Shown: positions 35,021-44,581, counted from the stretch's first letter. The stretch: 64,000 nt of DNA from Streptomyces ortus (GCF_026341275.1 NZ_JAIFZO010000002.1:3440118-3504117); one strand, 5' to 3'. Numbers and translations: made by a program. The notes: generated by a model from the letters alone, not told the origin.

Positions 35021-35594
35021 GCGATACGCCGACGGTTCGGCGAGGCGCGGACCCATGCCGGACAACATGGCAGCGGCTGCGGCGGTCGCGGCGCCCCAGT
35101 CCCTGGTGTTCGAGTCGCGTCAGGCCGCCCAGTCGGCGGATCCTGGCAACTCCGACGTGGAAACCACATCGCTCCAGGGTGGGCGCCGGGCCATCCTGGT
35201 ACCACTCGGTGGCGTACACGAGTCCGGGCGCGACGAGTTCGAGGCCCTCGAAGAAGGGCTCGGCCTCAGTGCGAGTACGCAACCGGAGGGGGATCGCACC
35301 CTGCTCGTACGCGGCTTCGGTCTTTCCCTTCCACTCCGGATGCTGATCAGTTGTCCCGTGCGACATAAGCAGGAAGCTGCCTGACGGAAGTGCCTTCACC
35401 AGGGTGCTCACGACGCCGTACGGGTCCTTGTCGTCGGGCAGGAAGTGAAGGAGCGCGAGCAACGACAGAGCTACGGGGCGTTCGAAGCCGAGGTGTTCGC
35501 CGGCACGTTCCAGCAAGACCCGGGGCTGCCGCACATCCGCATGGAGGAAGGCGGTGCTCCCCTGTCGGCTACCACGACGTTGTCGATCGGTCAT
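35007..35594 (-). pseudogene. DUF574-type SAM methyltransferase, truncated
   Basis: Contains TAFLHADVRQPRVLL, VALSLLALLHFLPDDKDPYGVV, FLLMSHGTTDQHPEW, GAIPLRLRTRTEAEPFFEGLELVAPGLV: the C-terminal half of an actinobacterial DUF574 methyltransferase (~265 aa when complete). The N-terminal half with the SAM loop is absent. After the expected end (GFHVGVAR) the frame runs on into unrelated sequence that overlaps the TetR gene end, so the stop has been lost. Confidence 0.75.
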
Positions 35595-35839
35595 CTCTTC
35601 TCGTACGACAGCTGACGCTCGCCCGTCGTCCCGCGTGGTCCTGGCATTCGGCTGTTACGCCGAGGCGGGTGCCTCATTCGTGTCGGTGAATGCTGATGCC
35701 CGTCTCGGAGGGCGAGTTCCTCGTTCGGTACGCTGGCAGTCCGTCCTGGATCCCGGTGACGTTCTACTAGTTGCCCACCGACGAGGCGTACGTGCACCAC
35801 GGTATGCGGGCGACCCCGAAGGTGTCCTGAGATGCAGCG

Positions 35840-36090
35840 GCCCTACGACAGCGAGGTACCCGTCGCTCCGGGCACTCCTCCTTGACCTGTCCGACCTGTC
35901 CGACGATCGCGCCGACCTACCGATGGCAACGGTGGCCCGTCTGCTCGCGTACGGCCAGCGGCACAACTCCGACCTCGTGGGGACGCTGGGAAGTTGGCTC
36001 AACAGTTTCAGCAACGTGCCCGCCCGAGCGTCCTCCGCCTCGCGGACGATGATGAGGCGGTCGAATACGAGGCCGCCGATGGCCCGGTAG
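35840..36090 (+). pseudogene. Possible PucR-type regulator C-terminal remnant
   Basis: The plus frame reads TVARLLAYGQRHNSDLVGTLGSWLNSFSNVPARAS. The spacing of LVGTL-WL----N recalls the start of a PucR C-terminal HTH (LL-TL-AYL---GN---TA), but the following recognition helix is not intact. Weak similarity in a region already full of debris. No ribosome site and no complete gene. Confidence 0.25.
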
Positions 36091-36141
36091 GTGTCGGGCA
36101 GGCGGTCGCGTGCCCCCTGTTTGACTCTGCCGGGCAGTTCT

Positions 36142-37272
36142 CTACCGGCCGCGGTTTTCGTGCGACAGACGGGAGGGGGCGAGACCGGTCATGGGGACCC
36201 CGTACGCGGCTGTCTCGGGCGACAACGCTCCCTCGGCAACGACGTCCGCGGCCAGCCGGGCCAGTGCCGGCGCCATCTGGATGCCGTAACCGCCCTGCCC
36301 GGCAAGGAAGTAGAAGTTCTCGTACGTGGGCCACGCGCCGACCACCGGCTCGTGATCGTCGACGAAATTTCGCAGTCCCGCCCACGCGCGTTGCACACTA
36401 CGCAATCCGAGCGTGGTCGTCTCCTCGATGGCTTCGAGTGCTCGGGCGATCTCCAGCTCGTCCGGGCGCGGGCGGCCGGGAGACACATCCGTGGCGTCGG
36501 CCGGCGAGCCCAGCATCAGCCCCGCTTCCGGCTTGACGTACCACCGCTCACACGCGTCCACGGCCAACGGCAGTTCGGAGACGTCACCGCCGTAACGGGT
36601 CGGGCTGACGAACGCCGTGCGCCGCCTGGGCCGGATGCCGACCGGCGGGACGTCTGCGCGGGCGGCGACCTGATCGACCCACGCGCCCGCGGCGTTGACC
36701 ACCTTCGCGCACCGGATGACGTGGTCTCCTGCCGTGACGCGCCAGCCCTGGCCGTCCCGCGCGATGTCGCGCACCTCCGCGTTGAACAGCACGGTGGCGC
36801 CACGCCGTCGCAGTGCCCTCAAGTAGCTCTGGTGCAGGCCGGCGACATCCAGATCCGCAGCCGAGTGGTCGACGGCGGCGGAGCGGACCCGCTCGGCACG
36901 CAGCGGCGGACAGAGCGCCTGCGCCTGTGCCGGGGTGAGCGCCTCCGTGTGCGATGAGGTCCGCCTCAGCTCGGTAACGGCGTCCTCGCTCGGCTCGTCG
37001 GTCGCCAGCCAGAGCAGAGGCCGCATCTGCAACAGCGGTACGCCGTTCTCGGCGGCGATCGCTTCGAACAGCGGGCGGCTCGCCTCGGTGAGTGCGCGCA
37101 CCCAAGCGCTGCCGTAGGAGGGCAGGTACGCGGCAGCGGACCGGCCCGTGCTGTGCTCCTCCCCCGAGGCAGCTGCTTCCACCACGACCACCGACAACCG
37201 CTCGGACAACTCCGCGGCTATCGACGCGCCAGCCATCCCGGCACCGACAACCACAACATCACTGCTCAGCAA
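36142..37272 (-). CDS. FAD-dependent amino acid oxidoreductase (DadA/glycine-oxidase-like)
   Basis: 376 aa. DAO fold: VVVVGAGMAGASIAAELSE dinucleotide loop, HSTGRSAAAYLPSYG, VVNAAGAWVDQVA, VQRAWAGLRNFVDDHEPVVG and GQGGYGIQMAPALARLAADVV for the FAD C-terminal loop. It probably oxidises an amine or amino acid. The TTG start at 37272 is unusual but has AAGGAGA (37277-37283) at the right distance and the next codons lead directly into the FAD-binding strand. Isolated gene in a region of debris. Confidence 0.87.
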   Translation of the reverse strand: MLSSDVVVVGAGMAGASIAAELSERLSVVVVEAAASGEEHSTGRSAAAYLPSYGSAWVRALTEASRPLFEAIAAENGVPLLQMRPLLWLATDEPSEDAVTELRRTSSHTEALTPAQAQALCPPLRAERVRSAAVDHSAADLDVAGLHQSYLRALRRRGATVLFNAEVRDIARDGQGWRVTAGDHVIRCAKVVNAAGAWVDQVAARADVPPVGIRPRRRTAFVSPTRYGGDVSELPLAVDACERWYVKPEAGLMLGSPADATDVSPGRPRPDELEIARALEAIEETTTLGLRSVQRAWAGLRNFVDDHEPVVGAWPTYENFYFLAGQGGYGIQMAPALARLAADVVAEGALSPETAAYGVPMTGLAPSRLSHENRGR

Positions 37273-37431
37273 AAAATCTCCTTGACAAGGGTCCAGCCCG
37301 GCGGCCAGCAGACATCAGCACAAGCAAACCACCGTCAGGACGTATCGACAGCACGGTGGGAGCAGGCCCTGCACAAACGCGCCGAGGACATACGCTGTGA
37401 CCGCACCCCGCACCCCGCGCGCCCAACGCAC

Positions 37432-37596
37432 CTACCGCGGACTGCTCATGTCGAAGTAGCTGTCATGCGGGGCCTCCAACTGCTCGGTGAGCTGTTCGGA
37501 GGTGCCCTGCGCCACCAGCTCACCGTGCCTGAGGACACAGGCGCGATCGGCGAACCGCAGCGCGTCCTGCAGGGCGAAGAGCAGATACTGGTCCAT
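37432..37596 (-). pseudogene. LivF-like ABC ATPase, C-terminal remnant (54 aa)
   Basis: Reads ALQDALRFADRACVLRHGELVAQGTSEQLTEQL: the stretch after the H-loop of a branched-chain amino acid-type ATPase, where ADRA-VL-HG--V--GT is typical. Walker and signature motifs are absent. It directly follows the substrate-binding protein remnant on the same strand. Confidence 0.7.
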
Positions 37597-37950
37597 CGCC
37601 GGTGAGGACCTTCTGCTTGCCGCTCGGCAGCACCTGCAGAGAGACGATCAAACTGCCGCAGCTGTCCTTCGGCAGCGGAAGCGCGGAGCAGCCGCGGGGG
37701 CGCCGAGGAACACGTCGCCCCCGTGGCGACGGTGATCTTGCCGGTGATGCCCTTGAGTACGTCGGGTCAGGGTCATGATGTCGGCGAACCCGTAGGTCGC
37801 GAACGAGTCGATCTTGTCCTTGACCGCGGCCGAGGTCGTCTGCTTGACGTAAAGGTTGATCTGCGCCTGCTTGGTCTTGGGTGCGGCGTCCCTGAAGTTG
37901 GCGGGCAGCAGGCACTGCTGCGTGTAGACACCCATGCTGCCCCGCCCCCT
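37597..37950 (-). pseudogene. ABC substrate-binding protein remnant (LivK/amino-acid type), multiple frameshifts
   Basis: Minus-strand pieces in alternating frames: KTKQAQINLYVKQTTSAAV, KIDSFATYGFADIMTL, then in another frame CGSLIVSLQVLPSGKQKVLTGDG. Together they resemble the C-terminal part of an exported substrate-binding protein of a branched-chain amino acid ABC transporter. At least two shifts and deletions break it. With the ATPase scrap beside it this is the corpse of a liv-type operon. Confidence 0.55.
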
Positions 37951-38210
37951 GGCCGGGACGCTGCTCGCCCAGTCCGCTGGGGACATCGACTGGCTGGTGT
38001 CGGTCGACTCCGCCATCGTTCGGGCCCACCAGCATGCCGTCGGCGGCAAAAGAGGGCTTCGACCGGTGCGTCTACCGCCGCCGCAACGTCGTCGTGCGCT
38101 GCTGCAACCACCACAAGCAGTGACGCGGACTGGCCACCCGCTGTGACAAGACCCGCGAGTCCTACCAGGCGACCGTCACCATCGCCTCGATCCCGCTCTG
38201 CGACACACGT
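37934..38210 (+). mobile_element. IS5-family transposase remnant
   Basis: IDWLVSVDSAIVRAHQHAVG is the conserved DDE Asp region of IS5-type transposases (D-L--VDST-VRAHQHAAG). After a shift the sequence continues GFDRCVYRRRNVVVRCCNHHKQ, stop, RGLATRCDKTRESYQA, matching the C-terminal end (FDR--Y--RN-VER--N-LKQWRGLATRYDKT) with the Trp codon turned into TGA. The N-terminal half and a central block are missing and no terminal inverted repeats are seen, so it is dead. Confidence 0.8.
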
Positions 38211-38212
38211 GG

Positions 38213-39091
38213 TCATGATCGGGTGTCGCCTCTTTCCAGAGTGCTCTCCTGGTCGGAGTTCTCGACATCGGCGGCTGACTTCTCGGCCAGGCGCCGAAGG
38301 AGGATCAGGCCGTCGTGGCTGGCGCTGCCGGGTTCGGCGCTGTAGACGGACAGGTGCTGGCCAGGGGCGCTCGCGACCGCCAGGGTCTCGAAGTGCAGCC
38401 GCAGCTCCCCCACCCGCGGGTGGACGAAATGCTTCTCCTCGCGGGTTCGCGGACGCACCTCGTAGCGGGCCCACAGGTTCGCGAACGCCGGGCTGTGCAC
38501 CGTCAGTTCACCGACGACCCGCTCGATGCGCTCGTCTGCGGGGAACTGCGAGGACGACGCCCGCACGTTGCTCACCGCGAGACGCGACGCGGCGTCCCAG
38601 TCCCCGTAGAACGACCTCGCATACGGGTCCAGGAAGATCATCCGCAGCAAGTTGTCGTATCGGGCGAACCCGCGGTACAGCTCGCGCGCCATCGCGTTCG
38701 CGCCCAGGATGTCCTGCGCCGCGCCGACCAGGAAGGCCGGCACGTCCGGCATGCCGTCCATCAGCCGCAGCAGCTCCGGAGCCACGGTCAGCGACGTGGC
38801 CGCCCCCGCCCCGAACACCGGCAGGCCCAGACGGAACAAATGCTCCGCTGCCGCATCGGTCAGCCGCAGCGCGCCGGCGATCGCCCGCAGCACCTGATCG
38901 GAGGGATGCCGTTCCCGGCCCTGCTCCAGCCGGATGTAGTAGTCCGTACTCACCCCGGCGAGCAGCGCCACCTCGTCGCGCCGGAGCCCCGGCACCCGCC
39001 GAGGACCGACATCGGGCAGACCGACGTCCTGCGGCCGGACCAGCGCCCGCCGGGCCCGCAGATAGTCACCCAGCTTGTTCTCACTGTCCAC
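38213..39091 (-). CDS. HTH regulator with MmyB-like ligand domain
   Basis: 292 aa. LGDYLRARRALVRP, VPGLRRDEVALLAGVSTDYYIRLEQGRERHPS forms the XRE HTH. The ligand domain follows with MPDVPAFLVGAAQDILGANAMA, LLRMIFLDPYARSFYGDW, FANLWARYEVR and VGELRLHFETLAV. The GTG at 39091 fits homologues; the open frame runs 45 codons further without support. Unlike the two other members in this window it has no divergent SDR, and its upstream neighbour region holds a GAACGTTC site. Confidence 0.88.
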   Translation of the reverse strand: MDSENKLGDYLRARRALVRPQDVGLPDVGPRRVPGLRRDEVALLAGVSTDYYIRLEQGRERHPSDQVLRAIAGALRLTDAAAEHLFRLGLPVFGAGAATSLTVAPELLRLMDGMPDVPAFLVGAAQDILGANAMARELYRGFARYDNLLRMIFLDPYARSFYGDWDAASRLAVSNVRASSSQFPADERIERVVGELTVHSPAFANLWARYEVRPRTREEKHFVHPRVGELRLHFETLAVASAPGQHLSVYSAEPGSASHDGLILLRRLAEKSAADVENSDQESTLERGDTRS

Positions 39092-39577
39092 ACCAACGAC
39101 AGTAATGCGGGCCGACTGCCGGAGCATGGGTGCATCACACCCACACCGGCCGAGCCGACTCTGCGGCAAGGTTGCAGACACACCACTACGGCCTTCGTAC
39201 TGCCCGAGTGCGCTGGGACGCAACACAGGGTCAGACGAAGGGTCTACGTCCGTTCAGGCAGACTGGTCATTCTGCTGAGGGAGACGCTAACGAATGCCTC
39301 TCCCCTTGTAAAGACAGAACGTTCTACCGCTACCCCCACCGATCGGCCGACGCCGACGCCGAAATCGCCGCCGAAATCGCCAGCAGCTCACGGCTTCCCC
39401 CGTTGGGCGACTGCATTGCACGCCCCTTTGTCGAGTCCCCCGGAAGCAAGCGCACTCGCACAGCACACCGGGCGATAGCTAACGCTTATACCTATTCCCA
39501 GTTATGCTAGCTTCGCTTATGGCAGCCCAATGAGCTTGCAAACAGGCCCCGTTGACGACGGAACGTGGAGTGAGTCG
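39092..39577. other. Long intergenic region between HTH regulator and racemase
   Basis: No credible gene. It includes AGAACGTTCT at 39316-39325, the same palindrome as at the Ohr and TetR promoters ~9 kb downstream, and an A/T-rich patch (TAACGCTTATACC) near 39479-39492 that may be the racemase promoter. Confidence 0.5.
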
Positions 39578-40270
39578 ATGAAGACCATCGGTTTGATCGG
39601 CGGGATGAGCTGGGAATCGACGGCTGAGTACTATCGACACCTGAACGAGATCACGCGCGACCGACTCGGCGGGCTCCACTCAGCTCGGTGCGTGCTCTAC
39701 TCGGTTGATTTCGCAGAGATCGAACAGTTGCAGACCCAGGGGCGCTGGCCCGAGGCCGGCGAGATCCTTGCGGAGGCCGCTCGGTCTCTGGAAGCAGCCG
39801 GCGCCGACCTGGTGCTCATCTGCACCAACACGATGCACAAGGTGGCCGATGCCGTCGAAGCGGCGGTGTCCATCCCGCTGCTCCACCTGGCCGAGGCGAC
39901 GGCGGACGCCGTACGGGCTTCCGGTCTGAGCCGTGTCGGGCTACTGGGTACGGCGTTCACCGTGGAGCAGGACTTCTACCGGGGCCGTCTTGAGGCGAGT
40001 GGGCTGGACGTGTTCATCCCGGATTCCGCAGGTCGCGCCGTAGTGCACCAAGTGATCTACGAAGAGCTCTGCCTCGGAGTCGTGAAGGAGGAGTCTCGCG
40101 CCGCATACCGAAAGGTCATGGACGACCTTGTTGCCGCCGGCGCGGAGGGCATCATCCTGGGCTGCACCGAGATCGAGCTTCTCATCGGCCCCGAGGACAG
40201 TCCTGTCCCGATCTTCGCCACCGCACGCCTTCATGCCGAAGCGGCCGTGGCCGCAGCGCAGTTGGCATAA
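39578..40270 (+). CDS. Aspartate/glutamate racemase family protein
   Basis: 230 aa, the family's usual length. KTIGLIGGMSWESTAEYYRHLNE is the N-terminal signature. The two catalytic Cys are in LICTNTMHKV and IILGCTEIELLI, so both acid-base positions are present. It is the YgeA type, which often has broad or unknown substrate specificity. GGAG at 39567-39570 supports ATG 39578 over the longer frame. No operon partner. Confidence 0.9.
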   Translation: MKTIGLIGGMSWESTAEYYRHLNEITRDRLGGLHSARCVLYSVDFAEIEQLQTQGRWPEAGEILAEAARSLEAAGADLVLICTNTMHKVADAVEAAVSIPLLHLAEATADAVRASGLSRVGLLGTAFTVEQDFYRGRLEASGLDVFIPDSAGRAVVHQVIYEELCLGVVKEESRAAYRKVMDDLVAAGAEGIILGCTEIELLIGPEDSPVPIFATARLHAEAAVAAAQLA

Positions 40271-40344
40271 CTGCTCAGGCCTACGTCGTTGAGCACTTCG
40301 GCACCGGCGACGGCGGGCTCCTCGCGGCGTCGGAACGGCGCCTC

Positions 40345-40866
40345 TCAGGTCAGGACCAGCCAGCGGCGGCCGTCAATCAGCTCCCGGGCTGCGTCGAGGT
40401 GGCCTGCGTGGCACGCCGTCTCGGTGATGACATGCAGCAGGACGTCGCGCAGCGTGTGCAAGTGCGGTTCACCGAACAGGTCGTGGGGCCACCAGGCCAG
40501 TGCGGCATCGGCAGGGGCGGCGGTGATGACAGCATCGGCGAGTTCCGCTTCTCGCCGATACCGGTCGAGTACGTCCACGGCCGGCACCTCCGGGTCCACC
40601 TTCCACGCTTCGTCGCCGCTCGTCAGACCGTGGATGACTGCCTGGTCCCCGGCGATGACCGCGCGGAACCAGAACCGCTCCACATCGAGCGCAAGGTGCT
40701 GGACCAGCCCCAGGCAGTCCCATCCCGAAGGCAGCACGGGCCGTCGAAGGTCCGCCGGGTCGAGCCCGTCAAGGATGCCCAGAACGTGGCGTCGTTGCCC
40801 GTGCAGGCTGCGAAGAAGTGCCGTTACTTCACTGCCTGGAGTGGTATCGCTCAAGATTTCGGTCAC
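40345..40866 (-). CDS. DinB/DUF664-family protein
   Basis: 173 aa. A four-helix DinB-like fold: VTALLRSLHGQRRHVLGILDGLDPADLRRPVLPSGWDCLGLVQHLA gives helix 1 and the first metal His (QHLALDVERFW), and LHTLRDVLLHVITETACHAGHLDAARELIDG the second and third (H--TETA-HAGHLD). The family includes mycothiol-dependent transferases and proteins of unknown role. GTG 40866 is chosen because homologues start here; upstream codons are unrelated. Confidence 0.85.
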   Translation of the reverse strand: MTEILSDTTPGSEVTALLRSLHGQRRHVLGILDGLDPADLRRPVLPSGWDCLGLVQHLALDVERFWFRAVIAGDQAVIHGLTSGDEAWKVDPEVPAVDVLDRYRREAELADAVITAAPADAALAWWPHDLFGEPHLHTLRDVLLHVITETACHAGHLDAARELIDGRRWLVLT

Positions 40867-41059
40867 GATTATCCAGGGTCCCTGAATCTCTGCGCTCGCG
40901 CAGGGAGTTACTCCACATCCGGGCACGCACCCGACCAAGGGTCGGCGGGACCGGGAAGCAGGCAACCAGTGGAGTCACCTCGCGCTCCAGGAACATGTCT
41001 CGAGGGAGGGCGCCCCCGCAGACCGGGCGCCCTGCCTTCGCGGAGTCGGCAGCGTGGCA

Positions 41060-41262
41060 TCAGCGTGCTCGGACCGGCCGGGTGATCAACTCGTTGACAT
41101 CCACATCCGCCGGCTCTCCGATGGCGTAGGAGATCGCGCGGGCGATCGCATCCGGCGAGATGGCGGCCTCGCGCCCGTGCTCGGCCACCGCGGCGTCGAC
41201 GAACGCTACGACGTCCGCGCGGTCGGTGACCCGGAACTCGACCTCCCGCCGCGGACACCGTC
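41060..41262 (-). pseudogene. SDR remnant with internal deletion
   Basis: The minus frame reads EVEFRVTDRADVVAFVDAAVAEHGR, a piece normally before NNAG, joined directly to EAAISPDAIARAISYAIGEPADVDVNELITRPV and a stop, which is the C-terminal tail of the same SDR class. Around 150 residues including the active site are missing, and the 5' end is cut at the tannase stop. Confidence 0.75.
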
Positions 41263-42946
41263 AGCGCGTGCAGACGAAGCTCGACGCGCTGTCCGGATCA
41301 CCCGTCCGGTACATGGGCCAGTCCGGATATACGCACAGTGGGCGTGTGCGGTGGTGGTTTTGGTCGGTCACTACCGGATGGGCGGGGGCCTGTCCCTTGT
41401 CCACCCATCGTTCGAGTGCGGATAGGGAGTCCCAGCCTGCGGCGAACGCCGGCGTGCCGAAGTTCGCGTGGTTGGCTCCGGGCACGAGGTAGTACCGGAT
41501 GAAGGTGCGGGCCGCGTCGGGGCCCGACAGGTCGCGCACTCGTCTGTAGTAGTCGCTCGTGGAGCGGTGGGAGACCAGTTCGTCCGCTGCGCCATGGAGC
41601 AGCAGCAGTTTGCCGCCTGCCTGGGCGAACGGGCGGAGATCCACGTTGTTGCGGTCCTGGATCGTGGACAAGTGGCTGATGCGGTCGAGCCACTTCCCGG
41701 GACGCCTGGGATCGATGTCGAGGGCGTTGTGGTGCGGGTCCCGGGTCAGGAAGTACTTGACCCATTGGTCCCAGTACTGCATTCCGTAGCCGCTCGTCAC
41801 GGGCATGGGATCGGCCGGGGCCGTGACGCCGAAGCCGAGGAACGGAGTCCTCATGTCGGCACCCGAAAGGAACGGGAAACCCGGGTACTGGGTCTCGCCG
41901 CTGGCGATTCGATACGGCCATCTGAACGGGGAGGACATGGCGGTCACGGACTCGATCTGAGGGACCGACAGACAACTCGGGCCGGTGTCGGCACCGCGCG
42001 GGCAGCGAAGGGTGTGCGGATCGAAGTGACAAGCGGCCGGGTGGGAGATGACGCCGTCCTTGACCCCGTCCACGTCGTCGCAAGTGTGCATGACGCTGTC
42101 GTAGAGGAGTGTCTGCTTCACGGGCCCCGGGAAGGCGTTGGGCCGGGACAGGACGTGTGCGAGGTACCCCAGGCCCAGGACCTCGCTGAGGTTGTTCCAG
42201 GCCGGATAGGCGGAGATCACGCCGTTGAAGGCCTTCGGCCATCGTTGAGCGACGACGAGAGCCTCGCGACCGCCCGTGGAACCTCCGGCGAAGTAGACGG
42301 CGGCAGGATTCGCCCGGTAGGCCCGCCGGATGAGGAACACACTCGCGTCCCGTGTCTTCTTGAGTGCGTCACCGGCGGCGAAGTTGGCCAACGCTTCGTC
42401 GTTCACGCCGAATGACCCGTCCAACGACGGAACGGCTTCCGGGCTCTCCTGGTGGCCGGAGTCACCGGCGAATGTCGCATATCGGCGGGCCAGGGGCGCC
42501 GGCTTGTCGGTGGGACCGAACGGCACGTTCTGCCGCAGGTCGGGGATGGTGCCGTTGTAGCCGCCGCCACCGAACATGAGCGCCTTGCGGTTCCAGCCGT
42601 AGGGCAGGGCGAGTTTCGTCTTGATGTCGGGCGCCGACGCGTCGACGGGGTGGATGGCGAGGCCGACCTGGCAGTACTTGACCGTCTCGCCGCTGACCAG
42701 GCTGGTCATGACCGCTGTGGAAACGACGCGACCGCCGTTCGTCGGCAGGGTCATGGCCGATGCCGGGATCTTCGTCCCTTCCAGCGCGGCGCATCGCGGC
42801 ACGGTCGTCGAGTGGGTGACCTCAGCCGTGGTCGTCGCGATATCGGGTGCGGTTCCCGGGCCGTGGAGCACGCCCACCAGGACGCTCATGGCCGCAAACG
42901 CGGCGATGCGACAAGTCCGCTTACCTCTTGCCGTTGGTCTCCTCAC
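41261..42946 (-). CDS. Tannase/feruloyl esterase family protein (secreted)
   Basis: 561 aa. N-terminal signal/anchor (RIAAFAAMSVLVGVLHGPG). Tannase family motifs: MFGGGGYNGTI, TFAGDSGHQ, FAGGSTGGREALVVAQRWP with the catalytic Ser, HTCDDVDGVKDGVI with the Cys next to the calcium loop, LLLHGAADELV with the Asp and VPGANHANFG with the His. The family hydrolyses gallate or ferulate esters outside the cell. It follows the MHS permease gene on the same strand by ~100 bp, so export-hydrolyse-import is the likely logic. Confidence 0.9.
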   Translation of the reverse strand: MRRPTARGKRTCRIAAFAAMSVLVGVLHGPGTAPDIATTTAEVTHSTTVPRCAALEGTKIPASAMTLPTNGGRVVSTAVMTSLVSGETVKYCQVGLAIHPVDASAPDIKTKLALPYGWNRKALMFGGGGYNGTIPDLRQNVPFGPTDKPAPLARRYATFAGDSGHQESPEAVPSLDGSFGVNDEALANFAAGDALKKTRDASVFLIRRAYRANPAAVYFAGGSTGGREALVVAQRWPKAFNGVISAYPAWNNLSEVLGLGYLAHVLSRPNAFPGPVKQTLLYDSVMHTCDDVDGVKDGVISHPAACHFDPHTLRCPRGADTGPSCLSVPQIESVTAMSSPFRWPYRIASGETQYPGFPFLSGADMRTPFLGFGVTAPADPMPVTSGYGMQYWDQWVKYFLTRDPHHNALDIDPRRPGKWLDRISHLSTIQDRNNVDLRPFAQAGGKLLLLHGAADELVSHRSTSDYYRRVRDLSGPDAARTFIRYYLVPGANHANFGTPAFAAGWDSLSALERWVDKGQAPAHPVVTDQNHHRTRPLCVYPDWPMYRTGDPDSASSFVCTR

Positions 42947-43049
42947 GTGGGCCTCTTCCTGAATCGTGTGGGCACGAGGTGGGGTTGTCCTCCGTGGTGT
43001 GCCGGCCGCCGTTCCACAGGCTGTTCGTCTCCCGCCGGCCTGCGGGACA

Positions 43050-44438
43050 TCAGCGGTAGAGGTGTGCGCCCGGGACGGCGGCGGGGTCGTCGCGGACTTC
43101 GGCGGGGTTCGTCTCGGGCAGGAACCATGCGCTGGCGAAGGTGATCAGGCCCATGAGCATGATGTAGAAGGCGACCGGCAGGGTGCTGTCGGTCCTCGCG
43201 ATGAGTGCCGTCATGAGGAAGGGCGTGCCACCGCTGACGATGATGGCGGAGAGCTGGTAGGCCAGCGAGGCGCCCGAGTAGCGCACGCCGGGCGCGAAGA
43301 GCTCTCCGAGGAAGCTCGCGATCGGGCCGTAGGTGAGGCACTGGAACACGAAGCCCACCACCACCGCGACAAAGATCAGCGGCAGCGACGCGGTGTCGAC
43401 GAGCCAGAAGTACGGGAAGGCCCATACGGCGACGCCCAGTCCGCCGACCAGGATCAGTGGCCGACGGCCTACCTTGTCGGACATGTACCCCGACCATGGG
43501 AGGGTCGCGAGCATGGCCACGGCGCTGATCAGCACAACCGTCAGCAGGGGGTTGCGTTCGAGTCCGAGAGTGCCGGTGCCGTAGCTCAGCAGTCCCGAAA
43601 TGCTTACGTAGAAAAGGCTGTTGGTGGCTGACAGGAGACCGCAGCCCAGAAGGATGGTCTTCCACCTGTCGCGGAGCACCTGTGCCAGCGGAGTGCGGAC
43701 CACTCCCCTCTCCGGCCGTGACACCTCCTGCTGCAGTTCACGGAACTCCGGTGTGTCCTCCACCTTGGTCTGGATGTAGAGAATCACCAGGAACATCACG
43801 ACGCTGACCAGGAAGGGGATGCGCCAGCCCCAGCTGAGGAAGTCGTCATCCGGCATCAGGGCGCCGGCGGTCACGAAGATGAGGTTGGAGATGATCACGG
43901 CGACCGGGACGCTGGTCTGGCCGAAAGTCCCCGCGAAGCCCCGTCGTTTGGGACTGGCGGACTCGGTGAGGAGGAGCATGATGCCTCCCCATTGACCGCC
44001 GGCCGCGAGTCCCTGGACGAAGCGCAGGGTGACCAGCAGCGCCGGGGCCAGTGTGCCGACGGCCGATGCGCTGGGGAGGCAGCCGATCAGGAAGGTCGCG
44101 GCTCCCATGAGCGCCAGACAGGTCACGACGACGGGCTTGCGTCCGTATCGGTCACCGAGATGTCCGGCGAGCACCCCGCCGATGGGACGCGCCACGAAGC
44201 CCGCCCAGAAAGTGCTGAAGGCGAGAAGGGTCCCCATCAGAGCCGATGAGTGCGGAAAGAACACTTTGGGGAACACCAGTGCCGCCGCGGTGCCGTAGAG
44301 GAAGAAGTCGTACCACTCCAGTGAGCTGGCGACGAGCCCGGCGGCCTGCAGCTTGCGCGAGGCATGGCGCGCCGTGGTGGATTCGCCGCCGCCGAGCCGG
44401 CCGGATGGTCCTTCGGGTTGGACGAGCGGGGTTGCCAT
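43050..44438 (-). CDS. MHS-family MFS permease (ShiA-like)
   Basis: 462 aa, 12 helices. SLEWYDFFLYGTAAALVFPKVFFP at helix 1, GHLGDRYGRKPVVV, RFVQGLAAGGQWGGIMLLLTES and RRGFAGTFGQTSVPVAVIISN are the signature of metabolite:H+ symporters for shikimate, proline/betaine or aromatic acids. ATG 44438 with GAAGGCGG before it; another ATG at 44462 is in frame. Co-directional with the tannase and divergent from the PucR-type regulator, so it likely takes up the acid released by the esterase. Confidence 0.9.
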   Translation of the reverse strand: MATPLVQPEGPSGRLGGGESTTARHASRKLQAAGLVASSLEWYDFFLYGTAAALVFPKVFFPHSSALMGTLLAFSTFWAGFVARPIGGVLAGHLGDRYGRKPVVVTCLALMGAATFLIGCLPSASAVGTLAPALLVTLRFVQGLAAGGQWGGIMLLLTESASPKRRGFAGTFGQTSVPVAVIISNLIFVTAGALMPDDDFLSWGWRIPFLVSVVMFLVILYIQTKVEDTPEFRELQQEVSRPERGVVRTPLAQVLRDRWKTILLGCGLLSATNSLFYVSISGLLSYGTGTLGLERNPLLTVVLISAVAMLATLPWSGYMSDKVGRRPLILVGGLGVAVWAFPYFWLVDTASLPLIFVAVVVGFVFQCLTYGPIASFLGELFAPGVRYSGASLAYQLSAIIVSGGTPFLMTALIARTDSTLPVAFYIMLMGLITFASAWFLPETNPAEVRDDPAAVPGAHLYR

Positions 44439-44507
44439 ACATGCCGCCTTCGTCGAGAGCACAGCAGGGTGATGGCGGTGACATTAGGGCGCCGCTACCC
44501 TTTGGTT

Positions 44508-44530
44508 GAGGTGTACATCACACACACCTC
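44508..44530. promoter_or_regulatory. Inverted repeat in the MHS/PucR divergent promoter
   Basis: GAGGTGT (44508-44514) and ACACCTC (44524-44530) are exact 7-bp inverted repeats with 9 bp between, 52 bp before the PucR-type gene. Candidate binding site for that regulator. Confidence 0.6.
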
Positions 44531-44581
44531 GCGTCGACCCGGTGGAGCTTTCTCCTACCCGGCAGTGGAAAGGGCGGCTCT

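Noticed and set aside
37934..38210. Active insertion sequence
   Set aside because: The transposase lacks its N-terminal half, has a stop in place of Trp and no terminal repeats are seen.
40289..40885. Open frame on the plus strand opposite the DinB gene
   Set aside because: Ser/Arg-rich shadow; the minus-strand DinB gene has conserved metal His positions.
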